This document shows positions 9,337 to 19,200 of a DNA stretch of 64,000 nt, piece by piece (positions within the stretch are counted from its first letter, which is position 1; the number at the start of each line of letters is the position of its first letter). The stretch covers positions 1-64,000 of the forward strand of contig ONSV01000004.1 in assembly GCA_900320585.1 (NCBI GenBank), given 5' to 3'. The position numbers and the translations under genes are program-made. Below the pieces are notes generated by a model, which was not told where the DNA came from, did not search any database, and was given only the letters and a program-made list of their open reading frames with translations. This stretch comes from an uncultured Prevotellaceae bacterium (GTDB taxonomy: Bacteria; Bacteroidota; Bacteroidia; Bacteroidales; Bacteroidaceae).

Positions 9337-10332
9337 ATGAGAATTCTAATTGCCACCGCCTTGCTGGCCTGCTCCACACTGGCAGCAGCCCAGCCCTCCT
9401 TCCATCAACGTAGAGCCTTCAGCACCGACACCGCCATGGTGCACGACCCTGTGATGGCCTATGACCATGGACTCTACTACATGATGAGCACCGGCCACGG
9501 CATCCAACTGATGACCTCGCCCGACCGCAAGACCTGGACCATGGTGCCCCACGGCGTGATAACCGACATTCCCGCCTGGACCCACGACTCCGTGCCCGAG
9601 TTCAAGCGCCACATCTGGGCTCCCGACCTGCTCAGGTGGCATGGCAAGTGGTGGCTCACCTACTCCTGCTCGTCGTTTGCCAAGAACACCTCGGCCATCG
9701 GCCTGATGTGCGCCGACACCCTGAGTGCCGACACCCACTGGGAAGACTGTGGCCCCGTGGTGTGCTCAAAGCGCCTGCGCGACAACTGGAACGCCATCGA
9801 CTCCAACATCATCATCGACGAGGACGACCAGCCCTGGATAACCTGGGGCTCGTTCTGGGGCGGTATCCAACTGGCCCGTCTCGACTCCACGCTGCACCTT
9901 GCACAGCCCCGCCAACAGAAAGTGATTGCCGCACGCTTCAGCCCCGCCTTGCAGTCGGAACCGGGCGTGAATGCCATCGAGGCTCCTTTCATTTTCCGGC
10001 ATGGAGACTATTATTACCTCTTCGTCTCCTTCGACTTCTGTTGCCGAGGCATGGAGAGCACCTACCACGTGGCCGTGGGCAGGAGCAAGCAAGTAGACGG
10101 TCCCTATCTCGATGCCACGGGGAAAGACCTGGCCAAGGGTGGCGGAACGGTGGTCATCGAGGGCGACAAGAAAGTATTTGAGGCCGTAGGCCATTCTGCT
10201 GCCTACCATTTCGGCGACACCGACCTCTTCATCTGCCACGGCTATGCCATCGACAAGGGTGGAGCCTCCATCCTGGTGCAGCGCCGTATTGTCTGGACCG
10301 AAGACGGCTGGCCCACACTCGTAGAGGAATAG
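9337..10332 (+). CDS. Secreted GH43 arabinan endo-1,5-alpha-L-arabinosidase
   Basis: Glycoside hydrolase of about 331 residues with signal peptide MRILIATALLACSTLAAAQ. The five-bladed propeller signatures of GH43 are visible: base aspartate D37 in MVHDPVM, pKa-modulating D155 in AIDSNII, and general acid E215 in NAIEAPFIF; the WGSFWGGIQLARL blade and the late histidine in VGHSAA also match endo-arabinanase-like subfamilies. It would cut alpha-1,5-linked arabinan backbones, probably in the periplasm. It is convergent with a second, lipid-anchored GH43 gene that ends the susCD operon, so together they make up the enzymes of an arabinan locus. Exact linkage specificity, endo or exo, cannot be fixed from sequence. 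Confidence 0.87.
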   Translation: MRILIATALLACSTLAAAQPSFHQRRAFSTDTAMVHDPVMAYDHGLYYMMSTGHGIQLMTSPDRKTWTMVPHGVITDIPAWTHDSVPEFKRHIWAPDLLRWHGKWWLTYSCSSFAKNTSAIGLMCADTLSADTHWEDCGPVVCSKRLRDNWNAIDSNIIIDEDDQPWITWGSFWGGIQLARLDSTLHLAQPRQQKVIAARFSPALQSEPGVNAIEAPFIFRHGDYYYLFVSFDFCCRGMESTYHVAVGRSKQVDGPYLDATGKDLAKGGGTVVIEGDKKVFEAVGHSAAYHFGDTDLFICHGYAIDKGGASILVQRRIVWTEDGWPTLVEE

Positions 10333-10356
10333 CCGTCAGGCAGAAACACAAAAAGA

Positions 10357-10390
10357 GAGGGGAACTGGGCTTCACAGCTTCATTCCCCTC
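10357..10390. terminator. Shared terminator between convergent GH43 genes
   Basis: The arms GAGGGGAA (10357-10364) and TTCCCCTC (10383-10390) are complementary. A-rich and T-rich tracts follow at 10400-10417. It lies between stops at 10332 and 10476 and could serve both strands. Confidence 0.55.
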
Positions 10391-10475
10391 ATTCATCAAG
10401 AAAAAAATTAGTTTTTTCTCAGAGCTACGCTAATCTATTTTAGTGTTTGTGTCTTTTTAGGGCTCGGCCATCTTG

Positions 10476-12395
10476 TCACTCGGCCGATTTCTTGCCCCAA
10501 TATGTCACTCTGCCAGTTTTTGCGAATCCGGCATAGACGATAGTGGCCCTTCGCGGACTGGCTTCCCAGTCGCACTCACGTCGCACCACCAGGCTCACGT
10601 CACCGATGGTGAGTGTGTTGGATGCGGCGTCGAACGTCCATGTCTTTCCATTCCACGGGCCACCAGAGGCCTTATGGTCGGCCGTGAGCGAGATCACGGT
10701 AGAAGTCTTTTGCTTACCATATTCATACCCGAGGTCGATATTCTCCCATTTGCCTACGAGGTCGTTCTCGCTGATGGCCGTCTGTGGCACGGCAGCATAA
10801 CGCTCGGGCAGCACCACGGGCCATCCGTCTTTTGTCCATACGATGGAGCGCACATGTCCGAGCATGATGGCGTTGGGTGCCCAGTTGGGCTGCGAGGTGG
10901 AGCCCACAGGGAACCTGCCCTGCGAGGCGTAATACCAGTTTCCGTTGCCATCGTCGAACACGGCACAGTGGGAAATACCCACCCAACCATCGTTGTTGGC
11001 AAACTTGTAGGGATGGGTGAGGATGGGATAGGCATCGCCACCTTTGGTCACATCCGTACCATTGATGCCCAGGTAAGGTCCTTCGATGTTGGCCGAACGC
11101 ACCACACGCGTGTTATAGGGCACGTCGAGGGCGTCGTAGGCCATGAAGAGGTAATAGTAGCCATCGTGGTAGATGATCTCGGGAGCCTCGGCACCCTGCC
11201 AGCGCGAGGAGGCATTGCGCGTGAAGATACGCTTGCCATAGGCAGCCTCGTTATCTTTTCCCCACGGATTGGGCAGCGGGTCGGTGATTGTTTTTCCCGT
11301 TTCGGGGTTGAGTTTCACGATAGCAAAGCCACTGTGCCATGAGCCATAGGCCAGCCAGTGCTCACCATTAGGCGTGATGATGTAGCTGGGGTCGATGGCA
11401 TTGTACTTGTAATAGCATTGCTCCCATGACGTGGGGTTCACCTTGTAGTTGAGCTCGCGGTCGGAATAATTGGTGATGACATAACCCTTGTCTACCCAAC
11501 TATTGACATTGGCCGGCGTGGAGGTCTCCATCAGTCCGATGAAAGCACGCTCGCCCCAAGTGTTGGGACCATCGATGGTACCATCGATGGTGATGACATA
11601 GTACATTCGGTAGAGACCGTCCTTGACTTTTCTCACACAAGGAGCCCAATAGCCGCAGTTGTTGAGGTTGGCAGTGCTGGCGCCAAGTCCCATCGCCGCA
11701 CGGATATCGTTGAGTTTCTTCTGCACCCATGAGGGGAGGTTGGGCATGGTGGCACCCAGATACTCCCAGTCGACGAGGTTGGTGGAGCGGCGGCAGTGGA
11801 AATGGCCATGTCCGGCCTGCGGGTTGCCGAATCCGGCATCAGTGCAGTACATGTAATAATATCCGTCCTCGGCCTTCATCACCGATGGGTCGTGCACATT
11901 GGCAAGATTCCATTTCGAGCGGTTCTCCCAACCAGCAAGAGTACGATAGTCGTCAGGATAGGTGGGAGCCGTCCAGGTGACTTTCTCCTCCTCGATGGTA
12001 TTGAAGGTGACGTCGCTGGAGTAGACGTAAGTAGAAGCCGTCTGCGCATAGGCACGCACATGATAGGTGGTGCCAGGCTTGAGCGATGAGAGCGACACGG
12101 TGATATTCTCGGTAGAAGCCGTGAGCTTGTTGTCGTTGATGGTCGGGTTGGGGGCAGTGCTATAGCACACGCCACGGCTCTTGATATCAGGACCGGTAGC
12201 CGAGGCCGTGACCACGGCCGACGTAGTGGTGATGGATGACACCACAGGAGTGGAGACCTTCACGCTGACGGTTGGTGTTCCGCCACCTCCGCCTCCGCCT
12301 TCCGTATTGTCGTCATCGTCGCTGCCGCAAGCCACCAGCAGCAAGCCCATGCATAGGAAACAGAATAATTTGGAAAAGTATCTCATCATCTTCAA
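10476..12395 (-). CDS. Lipid-anchored GH43 endo-arabinanase with N-terminal FN3-like module
   Basis: A lipoprotein (lipobox LLVAC, then GSDDDD and a glycine linker, typical of Bacteroidetes surface lipoproteins) of about 639 residues. Order: signal and linker 1-40, an FN3-like beta-sandwich about 42-132 (GVCYSTAPNPTINDNK is the usual Bacteroidetes FN3 signature), a GH43 propeller about 150-530 with NVHDPSVM (base), YNAIDPSYII (modulator) and GAEAPEIIYH (general acid), and a C-terminal beta-barrel about 540-639 starting GKWENIDLGYEYGKQ, like the endo-arabinanase C-terminal domain. It is the last gene of the susC-susD-binding-protein operon and probably cleaves polymeric arabinan at the cell surface. 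A strong hairpin upstream may lower its expression relative to the binding proteins. Confidence 0.88.
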   Translation of the reverse strand: MKMMRYFSKLFCFLCMGLLLVACGSDDDDNTEGGGGGGGTPTVSVKVSTPVVSSITTTSAVVTASATGPDIKSRGVCYSTAPNPTINDNKLTASTENITVSLSSLKPGTTYHVRAYAQTASTYVYSSDVTFNTIEEEKVTWTAPTYPDDYRTLAGWENRSKWNLANVHDPSVMKAEDGYYYMYCTDAGFGNPQAGHGHFHCRRSTNLVDWEYLGATMPNLPSWVQKKLNDIRAAMGLGASTANLNNCGYWAPCVRKVKDGLYRMYYVITIDGTIDGPNTWGERAFIGLMETSTPANVNSWVDKGYVITNYSDRELNYKVNPTSWEQCYYKYNAIDPSYIITPNGEHWLAYGSWHSGFAIVKLNPETGKTITDPLPNPWGKDNEAAYGKRIFTRNASSRWQGAEAPEIIYHDGYYYLFMAYDALDVPYNTRVVRSANIEGPYLGINGTDVTKGGDAYPILTHPYKFANNDGWVGISHCAVFDDGNGNWYYASQGRFPVGSTSQPNWAPNAIMLGHVRSIVWTKDGWPVVLPERYAAVPQTAISENDLVGKWENIDLGYEYGKQKTSTVISLTADHKASGGPWNGKTWTFDAASNTLTIGDVSLVVRRECDWEASPRRATIVYAGFAKTGRVTYWGKKSAE

Positions 12396-12404
12396 AAGGA
12401 TGTG

Positions 12405-12438
12405 AATTGCCCGCGGACACCGATGTCCGCAGGCAATT
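12405..12438 (-). terminator. Intercistronic hairpin before the GH43 lipoprotein gene
   Basis: A 15-bp stem with one mismatch: AATTGCC-c-GCGGACA pairs with TGTCCGC-a-GGCAATT around a 4-base loop. It occupies the gap between the binding-protein gene and the enzyme gene. Without a T-run on the minus strand it is more likely an attenuating or RNA-stabilising hairpin than a full terminator. Confidence 0.5.
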
Positions 12439-12454
12439 ATAGTTTAGTCATTGT

Positions 12455-13315
12455 TTACTTGAACACGAGATAGCTGCTGTCGACAGTGAAGCGGAAGTAG
12501 AAATTATCCGGATCGATGGTGTTGATGCCGATATAATCCTGGATATAGTCCACGCCGTCGGTACCATGCATCACAGCCTTCACATCGGCAGTGCCGTCGC
12601 CATTGTTGACAATCTGCATCGTGACCTTGGCACCATTCATCGCACTGAGCCAAGCGCCCCAGTCGGCCTGTCCGCCACTTGGCTTGCAAGCATTGTAGCC
12701 GTCGCCCCAACCATAGTTGTCGGCACGCACCACGGCATACTCACCCAGGTCGGCCTTGTTGAGGATCAGCACGAAGTTGTTCCAGTTGTTGGCACCCGAT
12801 GTGTAGTTGGTGAAGTTGACCGTACAAATCTGGTGTGCTCTCACCTTCACATTGGGAGTGAACACCTGCCACCATCCAGTGGAGCAGTCGGGTGAGCCAA
12901 GTTCGGTGTCGAATACCAGACAGCAGTTGTCGACAGTGAAGCGGAAGTAGAAGTCGTCGGGATTGACGGTGTTGATACCCTTGTACTCCTGCTCATAGGT
13001 TACACCATCATTGCCATACATTACAGCCTTCACATCGGCCGTGCCGTCGCCATTGTTGGTGATGTAGGCCGTCACCTTGGCACCGTTCATGGCAGCGCGC
13101 CAAGCATCCCAGTCGGCAGGACCTCCACTGGGCGTGCAAGCGGCATAGCCGTCGCCCCAACCATAGTTGTCGGCACGCACCACGGCATACTCACTCAGGT
13201 CGGCTCTGTTGAGAACGATGACGAAATTGTTCCAGTTGTTCGCTCCAGTGGTGTAGTTGGTGAAGTTGACCACCTTGGTCTCCTTCGGTTCCACCTTGAT
13301 ATTGTCGGTATGCAC
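12455..13315 (-). pseudogene. 3' part of an amber-interrupted surface glycan-binding protein
   Basis: Continues in the same frame as the upstream 13319-14404 reading frame after a TAG at 13321-13319. It has no ATG of its own; the first possible start is a GTG at 13315. It encodes two tandem, near-identical beta-sandwich modules of about 140 residues. Each contains VNFTNYT.GANNWNNFV, an EYAVVRADNYGWGDGY stretch, and a D-x-FYFRFTVD close. The second module opens DCSTGWWQVF; the first opens DCSSPW then the stop, then SVHTDN, so the stop replaces the second tryptophan of the GWW motif (TGG to TAG). The parent would be a 649-residue SusE/F-like lipoprotein with three glycan-binding modules. Unless suppressed or re-initiated, this half is not made. 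Confidence 0.75.
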
Positions 13316-13318
13316 GGA

Positions 13319-14404
13319 CTACCATGGGCTCGAGCAATCCAATGCGCCGAGTGTAGTGGGGTTGGGCACTACCACGGTCTGTGTGAACGCTGAGAGCTCC
13401 TTCACCACGCTGAAGGTCTTGCTGGCGATGATAGGCTCGTCGCAGTTGGCACCCTTGAAGGTCTTGTTGTAGAGCACGAAGAGAGTCTTCTGGCCAATTT
13501 CCTCATAGTTAGGAATAGCCTTGAAGATTAGGTTCTCGGCTGTCACGGTCTTCGAGACGCCCTGCTCGAACTGCACGAGGGCAGTCACGTTGGCCATGGC
13601 CTCGGAGAGCTCTGTGCCTACGAGCACCTCGCTGGGCACGCCCGAAAGTGTCATCGACAATGGATTCTTGTCCTCTGCCGAGGTGCATCCGCCGATAGGC
13701 TCGATGCTGGTAGAGAGGAAATTGATGTAAGAGCCCTCGACCACTAAGAAAGCACGGATATCAGTGTTCGACGGGTCCTCATTGAGGTTGACGAGCGGAG
13801 ACTTTTGATTATAAATCTTGGTCACCGTGCCATTGGTCATTTTCACGTAGAGTCCGCCCTGCGAGCGGTCAACGGTCAGCGTCACCTTTCCGCCAAGTTT
13901 TTCCACGCCAGCATCGGTATCGGTATTGAACGTGAGCGTGCTCTCCACAAGACTGCGGTCGATGTAGGTGCCCCACTCCGAGTTTCCACTGGGTTGGTTG
14001 TCGAAGCGGATGGCGCCATACTCCACATAGCCAGCCCCACCACGGTCTGCGTCGGAGGTGATGATCAGTGCAAAATTCTTATACGTATTCGAGGCATTGG
14101 GGTTGATGTTCAGATTGAACTGTGCATTCCAAGTGGCACCCTCAGGAATCGGATAATACTTGGAGAACTGTGCCCACCAACCTGAGGAGAAGTCGACAGC
14201 ACCAATGGTATACACATCCTCCATCAAGCCTTCCAGCTCCTCGTCACCACCCTGCTTCTTAGAGTTGGCTATCGAGTCGGCCCTTTCAGAAAGCCAGTCG
14301 GGGGCCAGGATATTGTAAAGGTCGCCTCCCTCGCAGCTGGTCATGACCGACAAGCCCATGACGGCAGCACAGAAAATGGGAGCAAATGAATTGAGATATT
14401 TCAT
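13319..14404 (-). CDS. Surface glycan-binding lipoprotein, N-terminal part (SusE/F-like position)
   Basis: Lipoprotein signal MKYLNSFAPIFCAAVMGLSVMTSC with the cysteine near residue 24. A first binding module occupies about residues 60-220 (VDFSSGWWAQFSKYYPI, then NPNASNTYKNFALIIT, VEYGAIRFDNQ). An Ig-like region about 245-340 follows (PLSMTLSGVPSEVLVGTELS), then the start of a second module that is cut off by TAG after DCSSPW. The truncated 361-residue product keeps its anchor and one binding module, so it may still work in part. Its place directly after susD in a susC-susD operon with GH43 enzymes marks it as the arabinan-binding surface lipoprotein. The following 12455-13315 frame is its lost C-terminus. 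Confidence 0.8.
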   Translation of the reverse strand: MKYLNSFAPIFCAAVMGLSVMTSCEGGDLYNILAPDWLSERADSIANSKKQGGDEELEGLMEDVYTIGAVDFSSGWWAQFSKYYPIPEGATWNAQFNLNINPNASNTYKNFALIITSDADRGGAGYVEYGAIRFDNQPSGNSEWGTYIDRSLVESTLTFNTDTDAGVEKLGGKVTLTVDRSQGGLYVKMTNGTVTKIYNQKSPLVNLNEDPSNTDIRAFLVVEGSYINFLSTSIEPIGGCTSAEDKNPLSMTLSGVPSEVLVGTELSEAMANVTALVQFEQGVSKTVTAENLIFKAIPNYEEIGQKTLFVLYNKTFKGANCDEPIIASKTFSVVKELSAFTQTVVVPNPTTLGALDCSSPW

Positions 14405-14430
14405 GATCTTTGGTATTTAATCTTAATTAA

Positions 14431-16203
14431 TTATTTCAAGTTCACAACGGGATGCACCGTCCAGCCCTTCTCGGCGAAGTAGGCGGAGTTGTCGGTTCCC
14501 TCATTGGCAGAGTTACCCTTAAGATTAGGATTATCATTCAGTGTGCCCTGGAAGATGGGGAGGAACTCGTGACCCTGCTCATAAGAGTCGTAGGAGCTCT
14601 TCAGTTCGGCGTCGGTACCCACGAGCGAGTAGCTCACCGGCTCTTTCACCCTGCTGCGGTCGGTAGTACGGCGGAAGGTGCCGTGCTCCTTCAGCTGCTG
14701 CAGGCGCTCGCTGCTGTAGAAGAATCCCCAGCGGATGAGGTCGAGACCACGTCCGTACTCACATCCGAACTCTTTCGGGCGCTCCACATTGGCAATCTGC
14801 TCGAAGAGCTTGTCCTTGGAGTTGAAGTCGGCAAGTTTCAGGTCGGCCAAGTCGGCGCGGCTGCGCACCTGATTGATCCAGTCGATGGCCTGCTGTGTGG
14901 GGCCGTTGACCTCGTTCTCACACTCAGCGGCACGGAGGAGCACATCAGAGTAGCGCATCATACGCAGGTTGATGCCGTCGTGCAGACCGGTAACCACTTT
15001 CTCATAGAGGCCCGTACGGAAGTTGGTGTACTTGGCGATGGGCAGACCACCATAGTTGTTGTTGGTCACCACATTCTCTGCGGAGCTCATCTTTACGGTG
15101 TAGCACATATTGCCATACTCAAATCCCTCCCAGTCGTCCTCGTAGGTACCGATGGTCCAATAGAGGCGTGGGTCGAGTTTTCCGCTCTTGGTACGCTCGG
15201 CCTTGAAGAGGTTGTAGAGCCAAGGCGAGGCTGAGATATCGGCCCATCCACCGAAGTCGCCAGGACCGAAGTTGCTCTCGATGGCAGAACCCTGTGTGGC
15301 GTTCTTGCTGGTGTTGACCGGTGTCCACTCATCGTCTGTACCCTGTGAGCCATAGTCGAGGAACTGTATTTCGAAGAGGCTCTCGGCATTGTTCTCATAC
15401 TGTGCGCCCTCGCGGAAGTTGTCGCCATAGTTGGCCATGAGCTGGTAGGTGCCGTAGTTCTGGTTGATGATGCTCTTGAGAATGTCAAGGGCCTCGCTGT
15501 ACTTATGGCGCATCATGAGCACGCGGGCGTAGTATCCGGCGGCAGCACCGCAGGTGGCACGTCCCTTGGCCCACTCGCCTCCTGCATCGCGTGATGGGAG
15601 GAGGGCGATGGCCTCTTTCAGGTCGGCCTCCACCTGGTCGAGCACGACATCATACTGATATACTCCAGCCTCTGTCTTGTTGGTGGCATAGAGGCCATCG
15701 AGTGTAGAGTAGCTGTTATAGTCGGTAATGAGTGCCGGGTTCTGGTAATAAGTGGCAAGGTTGAAGTAAGCCAGTCCACGGATGAAGAGAGCTTGTCCCT
15801 TGATGTGCTGCATCCTTTCGGTGAGGATGCTGTTGTCCTCGCCGCAACGAGTGAGGATGAAGTTGCAAACATTGATGGTGTAGTACCAGTCGCGCCACGA
15901 CCATTGTCCGATTTCGTCGGTGATGGGCTCGTTGAGGTCGTCGAAAGGCATGTACCAGACCTGTGAGGAGTTCCATGCCTCGTCGCCGCGGCACACGTCG
16001 ATGTTGTAGCCCACGCGAGCGTAGGTACCCTCCATACGCATGTGGTTGTATGCGGCAATGACACATTCCTCCAAGTCCTCGGCAGTGAAACCGAAAGTGC
16101 CGGTGGTCTGCTGGTTGGGGTTGGTCAGTTCCAGCTTGTCTTCGCACGATGTGAGCGTGCTGAGGCCCAGCAAAATAGCCAGGGATATCTTGAATAGTTT
16201 CAT
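14431..16203 (-). CDS. SusD/RagB-family outer-membrane glycan-binding lipoprotein (arabinan locus)
   Basis: A 590-residue SusD homologue with lipobox LSTLTSC. It lids the partner TonB-dependent channel and captures oligosaccharides. Family features are the N-terminal EDKLELTNPNQQT region, the helical tetratricopeptide-like core (GQALFIRGLAYFNLATYYQ, about 130-150, is the classic SusD motif), and the C-terminal SusD domain with MRYSDVLLRAAECENEV and ANVERPKEFGCEYGRGLDLIRWG. It is 50 bp downstream of the susC gene and 26 bp upstream of the binding-protein gene, so it is transcribed with them. Confidence 0.94.
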   Translation of the reverse strand: MKLFKISLAILLGLSTLTSCEDKLELTNPNQQTTGTFGFTAEDLEECVIAAYNHMRMEGTYARVGYNIDVCRGDEAWNSSQVWYMPFDDLNEPITDEIGQWSWRDWYYTINVCNFILTRCGEDNSILTERMQHIKGQALFIRGLAYFNLATYYQNPALITDYNSYSTLDGLYATNKTEAGVYQYDVVLDQVEADLKEAIALLPSRDAGGEWAKGRATCGAAAGYYARVLMMRHKYSEALDILKSIINQNYGTYQLMANYGDNFREGAQYENNAESLFEIQFLDYGSQGTDDEWTPVNTSKNATQGSAIESNFGPGDFGGWADISASPWLYNLFKAERTKSGKLDPRLYWTIGTYEDDWEGFEYGNMCYTVKMSSAENVVTNNNYGGLPIAKYTNFRTGLYEKVVTGLHDGINLRMMRYSDVLLRAAECENEVNGPTQQAIDWINQVRSRADLADLKLADFNSKDKLFEQIANVERPKEFGCEYGRGLDLIRWGFFYSSERLQQLKEHGTFRRTTDRSRVKEPVSYSLVGTDAELKSSYDSYEQGHEFLPIFQGTLNDNPNLKGNSANEGTDNSAYFAEKGWTVHPVVNLK

Positions 16204-16253
16204 ATCTTGTGATTCTTGTTATATGATTCTCTTATATCTTGAACTTCAGACTA

Positions 16254-19200
16254 TTAGAATGAGAAGAGGATACCACACATAAAGCTTCTTGCGCTGGGGA
16301 ATGAGCAGAAGTTGTAGCCCGGTGTGAACGTGCCTCCGGCAAAGTCCACATTGTAGCCATGATAGCCTGTGAAGGTGTAGAGGTTCTGTGCCGACACATA
16401 GGCACGCACGCCCGAAACATAACCGCCGAACCATTTGTCGGGGAAGTTGTAGCCCAGTTCCACGTTGGCGATCTTCCAATAAGCGGCGTTCTGGATCTTG
16501 CGGTCGCTGAAGAGGTCGTTCCATGCCAGTGTTCCACTATTGCTGAAGTAGGTGCGGGGCACGCTGGAGAGATATCTCAAGCCATCTTCCGACCAGCGGT
16601 TGGCATCGAGCATGGCCACGTCTTTGTTGCCTGGTCCGTAACAGGAGTTCAAGCTGTTGTAGATGTCATCCGACACATGGTAGTTGAGTGCTCCGAAGGT
16701 GGAGATGCTCAGGTCGAAGTTCTTGTACTCGAAGTGTGCGCTGAGACCGAAGTTGACCTTTGGCAGACCGCTGCCGAGCACCACCTGGTCGTAGGCGTCG
16801 ATCACGCCGTCGGGATTGCCGTCAGGACCGCTGACATCCTTGTAGAGGCAGTCGCCCACGTTGGCACCCTGCTGTGTGGCATGGTTGTTCAGGTCTTCCT
16901 GTGTGCGGGCGATACCCTCGTATACCCATCCATAGAACCTACCCACCTCGTGTCCGACGTAAGTGGCATAAGCACCGGTGATGTACGACTTGGTACCGAA
17001 ACCGAGCGAGGTCACCTTGTTCTTCAGCGTGCTGAGGTTGGCGCTCAGCTCATACTTGAACGCGTGGTCGCGGTTGCGATAGGTGGCCGAGAACTCGAAA
17101 CCACTGTTGTCCATCGATGCGGCATTCATCGTCACGGCGGTGTTGGCCACACCGGCATTGGCAGGAACGGGAACACTGTAGAGCAGGTCCTCGGAACGGT
17201 TCTTGTACCACTCGGCGGTGAACTCGATGCGGTTGTTGAACATAGCCACGTCGATACCCACGTTGGTGGTCTTCTTCTTTTCCCATGCGATGTTGGCATT
17301 GACGAAAGTAGAGACGGCCGAACCCGTGATGGGCGAGTTGCCGAAGCTATAAGTCATGTTGTTGCGGCTCATCGTGGCCTGATACTGGTACTCACCGATG
17401 TTCTCATTACCGAGCACACCATAGCTGGCGCGGATCTTGAACATATTGACCACATTGTGGTTGATGGGGAAGAATTTCTCCTTGTCGACACGCCATCCCA
17501 CCGACACTGAGGGGAATGTTCCCCAGCGGATGCTCTTCGTGAGTCGTGAGCTGCCATCGCGGCGGATGATACCCGAGATGAGGTACTTGCCATCGTAGTC
17601 GTAGTTGAGACGGGCGATGTAGGAAGTCAGGGCATGCTTGCTCTCGAAAGAGTTGGCGTCGCGGGTGCTGGCATTGCCAATCTGCAGGAAGTAAGGCTCA
17701 GGGAAGTTGACGCCCCATGCAGTCAGCTCGTGTGTGTTCTCCTCCTCATAGGTCTGGCCCACGACGAGGTTCACATGATGCAGTCCGATTGTGCCATCAT
17801 AGGTCAGCGTGTTCTCGATCAGCGCGTCGGAGTAGGTGCGAGTGCCCTCGGTGAGTTTCTCGTTGCTCTTGTCGAGGTACACACGGTTGCTCTGGATCCA
17901 GGCCGATACCCAAGTCTTGTCCTTGGCGTAGGTCTTGCTGTAGGAGAGATTGAGCTTGTAGTTCAGATGGTGGTTCTCTGACTCAAAACCAAACATCTTG
18001 AAGAGGTCGACATCGGCCGAGCCAGAACCCACGACACGGTCGACGATGGTGTTGCGGGTGAGCAGGTTGTCGACCAGCAACGGGTTGGAAGCCGAGATAT
18101 CGCCATGAACGGTATCATAGTACACGCCATAGCCATAGGCGTCGTAGCCGAAGCTGCTTGCCGAGCCCACCATGTCGTCGAGCACCCATGTCGACTCGTC
18201 GTAAGCCTTGATGGTAGGCTGCATGAGCAGCGTGCCACGCAGCACGTTGGTCACGTCGCCATAAAGACCCTGCACATACTCGGAGGCATTGGAGAGACCC
18301 ATACCGTCCTGGCTGGAGTGAGAGTAGACGAGGCTGGTGCGGAACTTGATGAACTTCGTGTCCATGGTGTTGTTCACACGGGCGGTGAAGCGCTCGTAGT
18401 TGGGGCCTGCGCCCTCGAGCGTACCTTTCTGGTTGAAGTAGTCGAGACCAATATTATAAGTATTGTTGGCTCCACCACCACTCAGGTTCACGTTGTGGTT
18501 CTGGCGGATGCCTGTCTTGAACACCTCGTCGAACCAGTCGGTATTGGTATTGTCGCGGAAGCGATATTTGCCATCCTCAAGACGGTATCCTCCGGGCAGC
18601 GGTGTGCCAGAGTTGGCACAAGCCTGTCCGAGATACTGACTATACTGGTTGGCGTCCATCACGTCGTAGACATCCTTTGAGATCTGGTCTACACCGAAGT
18701 AGCCCTTGTAGTCCACCTTCAGCGGCTGGTCTTTCTTACCGCTCTTGGTAGTGATGATCACCACACCGTTGGCAGCGCGCGAACCATAGATAGCACCTGC
18801 CGAAGCGTCCTTGAGCACCTGGATGGTGGCAATGTCGTTGGGCGAGAAGTCGCGGATGGTTGTTCCCATAGGCACACCGTCGACCACATAGAGCGGTGCT
18901 GTGCTGCCGAACGAGCCGATACCACGGATACGGACGGTAGGATCGGCACCAGGCTGGCCATCGGATGTGATTTGCACACCGGCCACCTTACCTTCGAGCA
19001 TGGTAGAGATGTTGGAGTTCGACACCCTCTTCATCTCCTCGGCGTTCACGATAGACACCGAACCGGTGAGGTCGGCCTTCTTCTGCACACCATAACCCAC
19101 GACCACCACTTGCTCTAGCAACTGGTTGTCGGAAGCGAGTTCGATACGTCCCAAAGCGGAGTGTCCATTGACGGCTACTTCCTTGTCCTGGTATCCCACA

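Noticed and set aside
13313..13321. Amber codon read as an amino acid (alternative code)
   Set aside because: The other genes in the window read normally with the standard code, so general TAG recoding is not supported; local mutation or error is simpler.
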